From assembly GCF_036934945.1 (NCBI RefSeq), contig NW_027016782.1:62001-126000 (forward strand): a stretch of 64,000 nt of DNA, in the 5' to 3' direction. Positions 38,801 through 51,700 of the stretch are shown here, piece by piece. Made by a program: the position numbers and the translations under genes. Numbering within the stretch: position 1 is the stretch's first letter; each line of letters begins with the position of its first letter. Source of the DNA: Oncorhynchus masou masou. Lineage: Eukaryota; Chordata; Actinopteri; Salmoniformes; Salmonidae. The notes beneath the pieces were generated by a model that was given only the letters and a program-made list of their open reading frames with translations, was not told where the DNA came from and searched no databases.

Positions 38801-41800
38801 GGTCTCGAGCTTAATGACGAGTTTGGAGGGTACTATGATGTTAAATGCTGAGCTGTAGTCGATGAACAGCATTCTTACATAGGTATTCCTCTTGTCCAGA
38901 TGGGTTAGGGCAGTGCGATTGCGTCGTCTGTGGACCTATTGGGGCGGTAAGCAAATTGGAGTAGGTCTAGGGTGTCAGGTAGGGTGGTGGTGATATGGTC
39001 CTTGATTAGTCTCTCAAAGCACGGAAGTGAGTGTTACGAAGCGGACAGTCATTTAGCTCAGTTACCTTAGCTTTCTTGGGAACAGGAACAATGGTGGCCC
39101 TCTTGAAGCATGTGGGAACAGCAGACTGGGATAAGGATTGATTGAATATGTCCGTAAACACACCAGCCAGCTGGTCTGCGCATGCTCTGAGGACGCGGCT
39201 GGGGATGCCGTCTGGGCCGGCAGGCTTGCGAGGGTTAACACGTTTAAATGTCTTACTCGCGTTAGCTGCAGTGAAGGAGAGCCCACAGGTTTTGGTAGTG
39301 GGCCGTGTCAGTGGCACTGTCTCGTCCTCAAAGCGAGCAAAGCTGTTTAGTTTGTCTGGGAGCAAGACATCGTGGTCCGCGACGGGGCTGCTTTTCCTTT
39401 TGTAGTCTGACTGTAGACCATGTCACATACCTCTCGTGTCTGAGCCGTTGAATTGCAACTCTACTTTCTCTCTATACCGACGCTTAGCTTGTTTGATTGC
39501 CTTGGAGGGAATAGCTACACTGTGTATTCGGTCATGTTTCTGGTCACCTTGCCCCGATTAAAAGCAGTGGTTCGTGCTTTCAGTTTTGCGAATGCTGCCA
39601 TCAATCCACGGTTTCTGGTTGGGCAAGGTTTTAATAGACCCTGTGGGTACAACATCGCCGATGCACTTGCTAATAAACTTTTTTGGTGCGTGTGCAGTTT
39701 ATAAGGTACTCATTTAAAAATATATATGATTATTGTTGCAGATGTACAGTTTGTGTAGATTGTAACATGTACTATAAATAACCTTTTCTGCACATTAGTT
39801 GTCGATTTTGACAGGATATTTATCGATATGTGTAGTCAACAGGAGGCAGCGACGGCATCATTTTTTACTTACGTTTTAGGAATATAATTTAAACTTTCAA
39901 CATTCATTTCGAATGGTATTGTACTTACTCAGTAAAAACTGCTGAATGAGTCCCAAAGCATGCTGAGTCTTAATTATTTTGATATACCCCCCTGCCTATT
40001 CAGTGAGCCATCATTTAAGATTCATACAAAAAACATTACAAGAATATTGATGTCTTGACTTTGTCTAAGGTAACGGTTAGCAAAATTAGGTAAATTGACA
40101 ACGCACACTTTCTTTAACTGCAATGTTAATATGCATTCCATGGCATTGTAGATTTGAGATGTCTTTTGACCTAATGTTCAACGCTTTCAGACAATGCGCT
40201 TATTCGCGATAAAAAAATGCACACTAAAATTTCAAAAGATTAACTTACGTTAACTGATTAACTCTGACAGCCCTACAAAAACATTGTATAACCTTTGTCA
40301 CATTGTTGACTGTGTACTGCAAGTGGCAGTTCTGTCCGGCTCCCCATTTTTGGGACGTCATGCCATTTTATAAACACCGTCAGACACTTAGTCGATTTAG
40401 AAAACGTCCCGACTGACCAAAGTGGAACCACAGTCAGAAATCAACTCACCACCACAGTCCTGTTCGTCTGATCCATCCTTACAGTCCACCTCTCCATCAC
40501 AAACATGGCTATGCAGGACACACTCTCTCCCATCCTTGCACAGTCTGGAACCCATACGGCACTTCAGGGGCGCAGTTTGGGATGTTGGAGCAGCTATCGT
40601 TGGACAGCCAATCTCATCTGAGCCATCATGGCAATGAGCGCGTCCATCACAAACCAGACTCCTCTCAATACATTTCCTCCTGTCCTTACACCGGAACTCA
40701 CCTGGGAGACACACATAAGAGGGACCATGAAGAAAGGTTAAGAGGGTTTAAGGGGTTTTCTGGGTGGCAAAGCAGTATCAAATATCAGAACGCATTAATA
40801 TATCTACCTCGGTTTGGACATTTAGTAATGCAGGACTCCTCATCAAAACCATCAGGGCAGTCTCTCAATGTGTCACACAGCTGAGTTTGGGAGATGCACA
40901 AAGTTGAGCCCCGACACCTCACTGATGGACTGGTACAGATTGGCTGAGCAGGAGGCACTGAGTTGGGAACATGTGCATCCATTTTCAGATGAATTGCTTT
41001 TTCATTCGGAATTGAAGACAATGATCCCACTAACCTTCCTTTACACAACATAAGCCCCCTGAGACTTTAAATGCAACCTTAAATGCAAAAATATAAATAC
41101 AACATGTAAAGTGTTGGTCCCTAGTTATGATCCCAGCGATGTTGCAAACTTTTAAAATTCAGAACAAATGTTTTCACATCTGTTGGTGAGCATTCTCCAA
41201 TGTAAAATCACATTTTTGGATATAAATATGCACTTTATCGAACAAAACATACATTATTGTGCAACATTAAGTCCTATGAGTGTCATCTGATGAAGATCAA
41301 AGGTTAGGGATTCATTTTCTCTCCATTTGTGCTTTTTGTGACAATCGTTTGTGGAGCGTTCACTGTGGAGCGTTCACTGTAAAGCATTTTTGCAATCACA
41401 CTGTGGCTGGATTAATGAGAATTTTATCTTTAAAATGGTGCCTAATACATGTATGTTTGAGAATTTTGATTTATGAGATTTGTTGATTTGTATTTGGCGC
41501 CCTCCAATTCCATTGGCTGTTGGCAAGGGGTTCCACTAGCGGAAACCGTTCCCAGACAGGTTAACTAAAGGAAGTTTAGGGATGGCTCACACCACTGACT
41601 TATGGTGCTTTCAAGACAACTGGGAACTACGGAAATAGACAAGGTCAAATCATGACGTCCGTCATATTCAGGTCAGCGCTCTAGAAAGAAGCCCAAGTTC
41701 CGAGTTGGATGACAGTTCAAAACACAATTCCCCAGTCAGGGGCAAATTTTTAATTCCCAGCTCAGACCCCCTTTTCCAGGTGTTTTATTTAGCTTGTAAA

Positions 41801-44800
41801 CTTGTTTAATTGATAAATCCCCTTCATAATATTTCCTGCATCACACCCCCCCCCCCATGATACTTTCCTCCATTTTAACCCACGATGACCTTGAAACTAC
41901 TCCACCTCCAAATGAAATATCCCCGCTACAAATACATCAAATAATTGTTTACCAATATCTGGCAACCCTGTTTAGCTTTCACGCTACAGTTAGGTTTGTA
42001 TTTAGGGTGAAATGCGAGGTGATTTGTCATACTAAATTAATTTTATCCTACAAACACTAAGTACATTGAAGATTTGTAAAATGCTGAAAAGTAGCCAAAC
42101 TAAGTTGATATTTCAGGCAATGGGCGCACGGGCGGCAGGTAGCCTAAGGGTTCGAGCGTCGGACCAAATCCCTGAGCTGACAAAGTAATAATCTGTCATT
42201 CTGAACAAGGAAGTTAACTCACTGTTCCCCGGTAGGTCGTCATTGTAAATAAGATTTTGTTCTTAACTGACTTGCCTCGTTAAGTGAAACCAATGTAAAT
42301 CCATCTTTTACTTGGTTTATTTTAGTCGTATAGTGAATGGCATTAGGGAGTTTGCTTCTCAAATACAAACAAACATGGCTGCCAAATAATTTAGGTAAAA
42401 GGCATTTTTTATTAACATTACATTAGTCTCATGCTCACCAGATATGTGATGCATTGGAAACAAGTCTAGCTGTTAGGTGGGCAATTAGTTTTTAGTCAGC
42501 GCAACATGTGACTGGTTTATTGAATGAGTTTGGCTGTGTTCCATGTGATGCTTGGATGATGTTCACATTCATCTTTTACAAGGAAATGTGAAATTAGGAC
42601 TAAAAGTGGGAAGTCCTTTAGTTCCCGTCAAAGTAAGGATGAAATGCTTTTATTTCAGTCTAATAAAACCCTGCTGGGGAAAAACCTATTGATTGGCTGG
42701 GCCTATGCCCTCCCCAGTGTGTGGGTCTGGCTGCCAAGTGGGTGGGCCTGTGCCCTCACCCAGTCATGTTAAATCCTAAGATAAGCGCCTAATTGATTTT
42801 ACAATTGACTGATTTCCTTCAATGAACCAACTCAGTAAATCTTTGAAATTGTTCAATGTTGCATTTATATTTTTGTTCACTATACATTAACGCTATTGTA
42901 CCAACCTTCCTTTACATCCAGAGCCACGATCACCCTGACAACGCCTGGTCCGACAGGGACATCGTGGACACGCCTCCTGTCCCGCCGGTCCCACACAGTG
43001 ATGACATCATTAAACAGCGACACCAGGAGCGGAGAGTGAGCGGCCATGATGGAACCAGGGACATTCCACTCTCTGCCTGCCAGGTGAGTCTGGGACTTCA
43101 ACAGACTCATGATGTTCAGATCTACATAGGGTCAAGGAGCGCAAAGAGCTTGTTTGAGTGGTAAGGCGAAAGCAACCGACTGTTAATGAAAGTCTATGTG
43201 CAAAGTCAGTGGCGACAGCTGAACACGGATGTAGCCTTCCAACAGCAAAGTTCAGATCAAACTGGTTCTTAATGTTGAGGAAAGTTTATTTGTCAAAATA
43301 AACACTTCAACACCCATATCACACACAAACTGAAAATACTTAGGTGTAAAATAAATTGGTGAGATGCTCAAATGTTACATTAATATGTACATGGTTGCTT
43401 CTTTGGTTGCGTTAGCACGAGCCCCGCCATCCCCACACGACATGATCATTCCTAACCAGATGACCAGCTCAACACCGAGGAGCACGAAAAAGCATTATAG
43501 GAGACAGAATCACTGTTAAAGATAATATTGCAGTAAGTGATACTGACCGTCCCCCTCTGTGTTCCAGAGCAGTGTGTTAGATTGTAGGTCCAAAACAATG
43601 CGCCCAGCGATGTGTCCCTCCACTCTCATGACTTTCCTAGGGTTTCCTCCTGGCAGTCTCATGGATAGGATCCAGCCAGCCTCCAGCAAGTACAGCCTCC
43701 CCCGCTGCCAGTCCAGATAAACATCTCTTACCTCACTGCCTGACTGGTACAGTCTCCGTGGGTAACCCTGATCCATGTTAGTGACGCCAACACAGACTTC
43801 ATCACATGACAGCCAGTACAGATTTCTCATCTTCTGGTCTACTGCCACCACGCAGGCTAGGAGGCAAGGACAGCACAACATGAATATACTGGACCAGAAC
43901 AGGCTAGGAGAGTGAATGGACCAACATAACTCAATATTCGGAAGGCGTTCCTAATGTTTGATAGATATATGCTTGGCAGAGAAACAAAAAAATACAACAT
44001 GCAACAAGTTAAGATTTTACCGTGTTACAGTTCATAAGGAAATCAGTCAATTGAAAGATGTATTATTCCCTAATCTATGGATTTTATATGGCTGTGCAGG
44101 GATGCAGCCATTGGTGGGCCTGGGAGGGCATAGGTCCACCCACTGGGGAGCCAGGCCCAGCCAATCAATGAGTTTATCCCAAAATCTCAGCTCCTCAGTC
44201 CCCCCCCCCAACACACTACAAGTCAGAATATCCGGCAGGTGATGAAGCCGGATGTGAAGGTCCTGGGATTGGGCGTACTGCCAAATTCTAAAACATGAAG
44301 CGGCTTATGGTAGTGAAATTAACTTTCAATTATCTGGCAACAACTCTGGTGGACATTGCTGCTTTCAGCATGCCAACTGCATGCTCCTTCAAAACTTGAG
44401 ACATCTGTCATTGTATTGACAATACTGCACCATAGTGGCTTTACTGTCCCCAGCACAAGGTGCACTTGTGTAATGATCATGCTGGTTAATCATTAGCTTG
44501 GCAAAGGCAAAATGCTCACTACCAGGGATAAACAAAATTTTACACTTTTGAGAGAAATAAGCTTTTTGTGCATTTGGAAACTCTTAGATTATTTTCTTCA
44601 GCTCATGAAACATGACGTTGGCATGTGGGTGAGGTTTATGACCACCCCATAAATACCTTTCATCTCTCTTGACTCTAGGTAAGATCGGAAGGTAATGTTT
44701 TGTCTGCTGAGAGAGATAGCTTTTTTAAAAATCTGACACGCCAGGTTGATTAACAACAAGCTAAGCTGTGTTTTGCAATATTGCACTTGTGATGTCATGA

Positions 44801-45685
44801 AATAAAATATTTTTAGAAAATTAGAAAAAAATTTGGTGCTCTGCAATTCAGCTGATGTTGACGAAAATGATCCAGCTAAAGGGATGGTGCATCAAGAAGT
44901 TAACAGAGTGTCTGGGAACATCAAAAGATGGAACCATATTTCTGTAATCCAACCAGTTGAAAATATGTGTTGGTACTCAATGAATATTATGTCAGTTCGG
45001 TTGGCGTCTGAGACATGATTTGACGATAGGACGACAAAATGTATCTTGGAAAGTAAACACCTAGTTATCAGATTCACATGGAATTGTTGTGCAATTTAAA
45101 TATAAAACTATTTCTGAAAGATTAAATTTAAATCTAATTTTAGCTTCCAAATGAGAGAATTGGGTTTTCATAAGTGAACTATGCGCAACTCAGTAGCCCT
45201 GCCCATGTGAACAAACATTGGTTATAAACTGAAACACGCCCTTCTCTCCCCTCCTATATAAAACCCTTGATGAAAATGTAACTTTCTGTTTGAGGAGGTT
45301 AGGGCGACCTTCCTACGTTAAAAGGGCTCAGATAATAAGCTGTTCCAAGGACGTGTGGACTTTAACCCCACGTTGAAAGGACAAAGACCACCTACAGAAC
45401 TAAGCCAAGCTCAGCAAGAACCTAACAAATATAGCATCGAATTTCAATGTGAAGGTGACGACCTACACACTGGAAGGATGAAATTCGACTACCAGCCAGA
45501 ATATAGCATGAGCTTAATTAAAAGTAGGGCAACTTGGTACAAACTTTCAACTCTTATTCACTCCAGAAGTGATACCTCCTAGCCGTTGAGTTGAAGCAGT
45601 CGCTAAACGTGGGCTAGGAGAGGACAGAGAGTATCCATTCTACCACGCTCCAGTTCACCACTAGACATTGAGGACCAGAGATCGA

Positions 45686-45716
<31 letters not shown>

Positions 45717-48700
45717 ATATATATATATATATATAAAAAAAAAATCGGCCTTCCACGGCCTTCCATCGATAACCAATCTACCGAAGCGCAGATCAGAGTA
45801 AATATTTATTGCAATCTCCTTTTTCAAATGGGCGGTTATTTAGAATGCATAAGATGTATTTACGATATTTTCTGTATTTACGATAGGATAGCTTCTCCCT
45901 TTGTTACTTTAATCACGTAATATTAATTACAGATAAATTATTTTATAGAATAGCATGTCATATCACTTAATCCGGCATAGTCACGACACATAGGACAGAC
46001 TTTGCGTTTATATATTTGTTCAGTGTACATGCATATATGCACACAAACACTAAACCTGCACAATCTGGCTCCATTATATGTACCTGATTTCTGGTTGAGA
46101 GAGTAAAAAATTTACCTGGTCTCAGCGTAGGGAAAGTCTCTGTTTGGCCGGTATTGAGGTTCCAGCGCATCACATGACCAGTGCTGTTCGCCCAGTAGAC
46201 CCAGTCCCCCCTCCAGTCGATGTCAAAAGACTCCATGACATCATCTGTAGTCAGCAGTTTTGTCTTGATCAGCTCCTTCCCTTTCAACTCAAACAGGTTC
46301 AGTGTTGTGGATGTTGCATAAGCAAACCTGGGATCTGTGTGATAGAATAACAAGTACATTGCTCAACAAATGCTATAAAGTGCCAGAACTAGCAGAGAAA
46401 GAAAAAGGGTTAGAATTCTGTAACACATGGTAATCATACATTCACATGAGCCATCTGCCATGAGAAGTTTGTCATCAGGACAGGTACAGGTGAACCCAGC
46501 AGGCAGGTCCAGAGTCAGCATGCAGAGCTGGCAGCCAGACTTTACACAGGCTGATGGAGCTTAAAAAAAACAAAAAAAAACAAACATGGAGTTGTCCTAC
46601 AACAAAGGAGATCTTAGCATGATATGACCCAAACCTCCAGAGCAAGCATGATATACCCCATTGGGGCGGTGGGTAGCCTAGTGGCTAGAGCGTTGGGCCA
46701 GTAACCGAACGATTGCCAGATCAAATCCCAGAGCTGACAAGGTAAAATCTGTCGTTCCGCCACTGAACAAGGCAGTTAGCCTCTTGAGTGTAGGGGGCAG
46801 TATTTTGATGTTTGGATGAAAAACGTTCCCAAATTAAACGGCCTATTTCTCAGGACCAGATGCTAGAATATGTATATAATTGACAGATTAGGATAGAAAA
46901 CACCCTAAAGTTTACAGAACTGTCAAAATATTGTCTGAGTATAACAGAACTGATATTGCAGGCCAAACCCTGAGAAAAATCTAACCAGGAAGTGGCTTCT
47001 ATTTTGAATACTCCATGTTCCATAGCCTCCCTTTGCTCCATTTAAAGGGATATCAACCAGATTCCTTTTCCTATCGCTTCCTCAAGGTGTCAGTCTTCAG
47101 ACAATTTCAGGCTGTTATTTTGAAAAATGAGCCAGAAAGATTATTGCGTCAGGTGGTCACATGAGTTTTGCTCGCGCAACAGAGTTTGGACAGCTATTGT
47201 TTTTCCCTCTCCTACTGATAGACATTTGCTGTTGATATATTATTGATTATATATTTTAAAAACAACCTGAGGATTGATTATAAAAGCATTTGACATGTTT
47301 GTGGACATTACGGATATTATTTGTCTGCGTTGTCGTGACCGCTCTTTCCTGTGGATTTCTGAGCATACTGTGCCAAACAAACTGAGTATTTTGGATATAA
47401 AAATAATCTTTATGGAACAAAAGGAACATTTATTGTGTAACTGGGAGTCTCGAGTGAAAACATCCGAAGATCAAATGTAAACGATTAATTTGATTGCTTT
47501 TCTGATTTGTGACCAAGCTACCTGATGCTAAGTGTACGTAATGTTTTGTCATGCGATCGATAAATTTACAAACGCTTGGATTGCTTTCGCTGTAAAGCAT
47601 AATTTCAAAATCTGAGACAGGTGTATTAACGAAAGGCTAAATTGTGTTTCACAATATTGCACTTGTGATTTCATGAATATATATATTTTTTGTAATATTA
47701 TGTGAATGTGGCGCTATGCTATTCAGCGGTTGTTGATGACAATTATCCCGCTAAAGGGATGGGTAACATCAAGAAGTTAAAGGTCTTTCTCACATCTGCT
47801 ACAGAGAGCGTGATCACACAATCTGTAACAACCACTCCCTGACCAAGTCTAATACTTACGTTTCATGCAGACTACAAGTCAGTCACAAGTCAGTGTGTCC
47901 AAGAAAGTGAAGGTAGCCTGCCTAAATGACTTGACCCATAGCACTCACATCGGTAGCCATGAAGTGCTTTGAAAGGCTGGTCATGGCTCACAACGATTAT
48001 CCCGGAAACCTTAGACCCACTCCAAACCGCCACAACAGATGACGCAATCTCAATCCACACTGCTTTTTGCCACCTGGACAAAAGGAGCACCTATGTTAGA
48101 ATGTTATTTGTTGACAACAGCTCAGCGTTCACCTTTTTGACCTCAACTCATCAATAAGCTAAGGACCCTGGTAGTAAACACCTCCCCCTGCAACTGGATC
48201 CTGGACATTCTGACGGGCCTCTCCCAGGTGGTAAGCGTAGGCAACACCACATCTGCCATGCTGATCCTCAACACTGGTGCCCCTTCAGGGGTGCATGCTC
48301 AGTCTCCTCCTGTACTCCCTGTTCAACCACAACCGCATGACAAAGCACGACTCCAACACCAGCATTAAATATGCCGATTTAACAAGTGGTAGGCCTGATC
48401 AGCGCCAATGAGATGTCTGATAGGGAGGTTGTCAGACCTTGCAGTGTGGTGCCAGGAATACAACCTCTCCCTCAATGTGAGCAGGACAAATGAGCGGATC
48501 GTGGACTACAATGAAAGGAAGGCCGAACATGATCCCTTTCACGTCGACAGGGTTGTCGTGGAGTGGGTTGAGAGTTCCAATTCCTTGGTGTCCATCACCA
48601 AACTATCATGGTCCAAAAACACCAAGACAGTCTTGAAGAGGTCACAACAATGCCATCCCCCCCCAAGATACTGAAAAGATTTGGAATGGATCCCCAGATC

Positions 48701-51700
48701 CTCAAAAAATGATCCACCTGCAACATCGAGAGCATCCTGACCGGTTGCATCACCACCTGGTATGGCAACTGCTCTATAAGGAGCTAGAGGGTAGTGCTTA
48801 CGGCCCAGTAAATCACTGGGGCCAAACTTCCTGCCATCCAGGACCTATATACAAGCCGGTGTCGGAGGAAGGAAAAAAAATGTATCAATGACTCCAGTCA
48901 CCCAAGTCATAGATTGTTCTCTACTACAGCAGTACCGGAGCGCCGCCACCAAGTCTAGGTCCAAAAGGCTCCTTAACAGCTTCTACCTCCAAGCCATAAG
49001 ACTACTGAAGAAATAATCAAATGGCCACCCAGACGATTTATATTAAATTATATTTCTTTAACTGTATTGTTGGTTAAGGGCTTGTAAGTAAGCATTTCAC
49101 TGTAAGGTCTGTTGTATTTGGCGCATTGTGACAAATTAAAGGCAAACTCTGCTCCATCATTCATTGAATCAGGTAGTTCAATCATCAAAACCGACTGATA
49201 TTGCCAAGTACTTTAATGATTTTTTCATTGGCAAGATTAGCCTGTTAAGGCTATGCACAATACTGCCCCCTTTGGAAGAATTGCATGCCCATAGTAAACA
49301 GAAAAACAAATCTGTCCAAAATTGCTAATATATGCATATAATAATTATTATTGAATAGAAAACTCTAAAGCTTCTAAAACCGTTCGAATTATGGCTGTAC
49401 GTAAAGCAGAACTCACAGGGCAGCCATTCTCCCAAACTCTCTCTCGCATCAGGAAAGTTACCAACTTTGACGTCATCGCCCCCACCCTTCCCAACCAGCT
49501 ACGGATCTGGGAACAGTTTGTGTGTTCAGCGTGCTGTGTTCTTTCAATGGGGCGAGTAATGGAGAAAATCCCAAGAGCTTTGGCCCGTTGGCGGGCAAAA
49601 TACTGAAGTGTCACGAGAATTTAGCTGCGTGTCCTGGCGCAATTGTAGACATGGCACTCATCGTTCCAGCTCGTCTGAGAAGAGTTGCGTTCTTTTGGTT
49701 GAATCGCCAATTGTTTTGTACGTTAATAACATCCTAAAGCTTGATTCTGCACTTAGTTTGACCAGTTTAGTCGACATATAATATGTCATTTTAAAGTTGG
49801 TGCGCAACCAGAAGTCATTTTGGGTGCATTTTAGCTGAAGCTGTTAGCATATGCTAATACAAAGACACAACCTGAAACCAAACGATGTATTAAGTTTGAC
49901 TCCTTCCACTACATTCTGATCGAAGACCATCAAAGGTAAGGGAATATTTATGTTGTAATTTTGTATTTCTGTTGTTCATATTGCTTATGTCCGAGCGCCG
50001 CCTCAGAATATTGCCTAGTGAACGAATTCTGTAACGTTAAAAATAAATGTAACACAGCGGTTGCATTAAGCAGCGTATCTTTCTAACTATATGTAGAACA
50101 TGTATATTTAGTCAAAGTTTATGATGTGTATTGCTGTTATATGGCGTTATCTGACGGAACTATTTATAATTTCTCCGGACATTGTTTAGCATTTTTTGAA
50201 CATGGCTCAATGTAAACGGAGATTTATGGATGTAAATTGCATATTTTTGAAAAAAACAAATGTACTGTGTAACATGTCATATTACTGTCATCTGAAGATT
50301 TTCAAAAGGTTAGTGAATTATTTTTCTTTTAATCCTGCGTTTGTGATTGTCTCTTTTGCTTGACAATATGGCTACATATTGTATGTGTCCTAGTTAGAAA
50401 TCTGACTCGCTGAGTAGATGAACAAGGTGTTTCTTTCATTTGAGCTATTGGACTTGTTAATGTGTGGAGGTTAAATATTTCTAAAAATATTTTTGCATTC
50501 TGTGCGCCATCTTTTGAGTTGACCTTGGGGGGGTGCCCTTGGGGAACGTGTACCGTGATGTCGTTAGCAAACTTGGGCATGACATACCAGCAACAAGCAC
50601 TGACACTACACATCCAAATACAATACCTTCAAAAAAGTTTGGGGTCACTTCAAAATGTCCTTGTTTGATAGAAAAGCACGGTCAATTAAAATAACATCAA
50701 ATTGATCAGAAATACAGTGTAGACATTGTTCATGTTGTAAATTACTATTGTAGCTGGAAAAGGCTGATTTTTAATGGATTATCTACATAGGCGTACAGAG
50801 GCCCATTATCCGCAACGATCACTCCTGTGTTCTTAGTAGGAAAGCCTCTGTGTCCTGACTCTGAAAAACACCAAAAGAAAGATGCCCAGGGTCCCTACTC
50901 ATCTGCGTGAATGTGCCTTAGGCATGCTGCAAGGAGACATGTGGCCAGGGCAATACATTGTCATGTTTTTACTGGAAGACACCTAAGAAAGCGTTACAGG
51001 GAGACAGGATGGACAGATCGTCCTCGCAGTGGCAGACCACGTGCAACACCTGCACAGGATCAGTACATCCGAACACCACACCTACGGGACAGGTACAGGA
51101 TGGCATCAACTCATGCCAGGAATATAGTATATGCATATGATTAGTATGTGTGGATAGAAAACACCCCAAAGTTTGTAAAACTGGTTAAATCAACAGAACT
51201 TGTGTAGGAGGCAAAATCCCAAGGAAAACTTCAAAAAACAAAATCCCTCCCCCAGTCTCAGTATTGTCTATGGCAAGGGAAAATAGATAGCGTCCAGTTT
51301 ACAGTTCCTACAGCTTCCACACGATGTCGCCAGTCTTGGGAATGGGTTGAAGTTTATCCTTGGTGAAATGAGAAATTGGCACTTCCTGTCGTCGAGTACA
51401 CTGGAGGAAGTTATGAAAGGGAGAATATGGACCATGATTTCAAAACTAGCTGCTATTGAATACAGATCGCCCCGTGATCAATTTGATAGATTATTAACGT
51501 TTACTAATACCTAAAGTTGGATTACAAAAGTAGTTTGAAGTGTTTTGTCAAAGTTTATAGGCAACTTTTTTAATTAAAAAAAATGACATTGCGTTTTGGA
51601 AAGCAGTTTTTTCCTGGATCAGACGGGCTTCATAAATGGACATTTTGGGTATACATGGACGGATTTAATCGAAAAAAAGACCCAATTGTGATGTTTATGG

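Larger units (their letters stand above)
36826..40452 (-). repeat. Array unit 7
   Basis: Unit-specific marks: the longest CA tract (about 37683-37704) and one A fewer at about 40235. Confidence 0.92.
15088..40953 (-). repeat. Tandem array of LDLa-exon units (7 full of about 3.62 kb, 1 partial)
   Basis: Direct head-to-tail repeats. Each full unit holds, in gene order, an E1 exon, a short intron, most of an E2 exon, then the long intron with a LINE relic. Full units start at 15088, 18707, 22330, 25950, 29574, 33195 and 36826. Lengths are 3619, 3623, 3620, 3624, 3621, 3631 and 3627 bp. The partial unit is 40453-40953. Differences between units are few and mostly in homopolymers or the CA tract. 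Confidence 0.95.

Noticed and set aside
15088..40953. Regular spacing suggesting a CRISPR-like or satellite array
   Set aside because: Units are 3.6 kb and carry spliced exons of a vertebrate receptor. It is a segmental tandem duplication.
45355..45582. 75-codon plus-strand frame as a small gene
   Set aside because: No domain, in an intron, and with repeat-like flanks. No support beyond being open.
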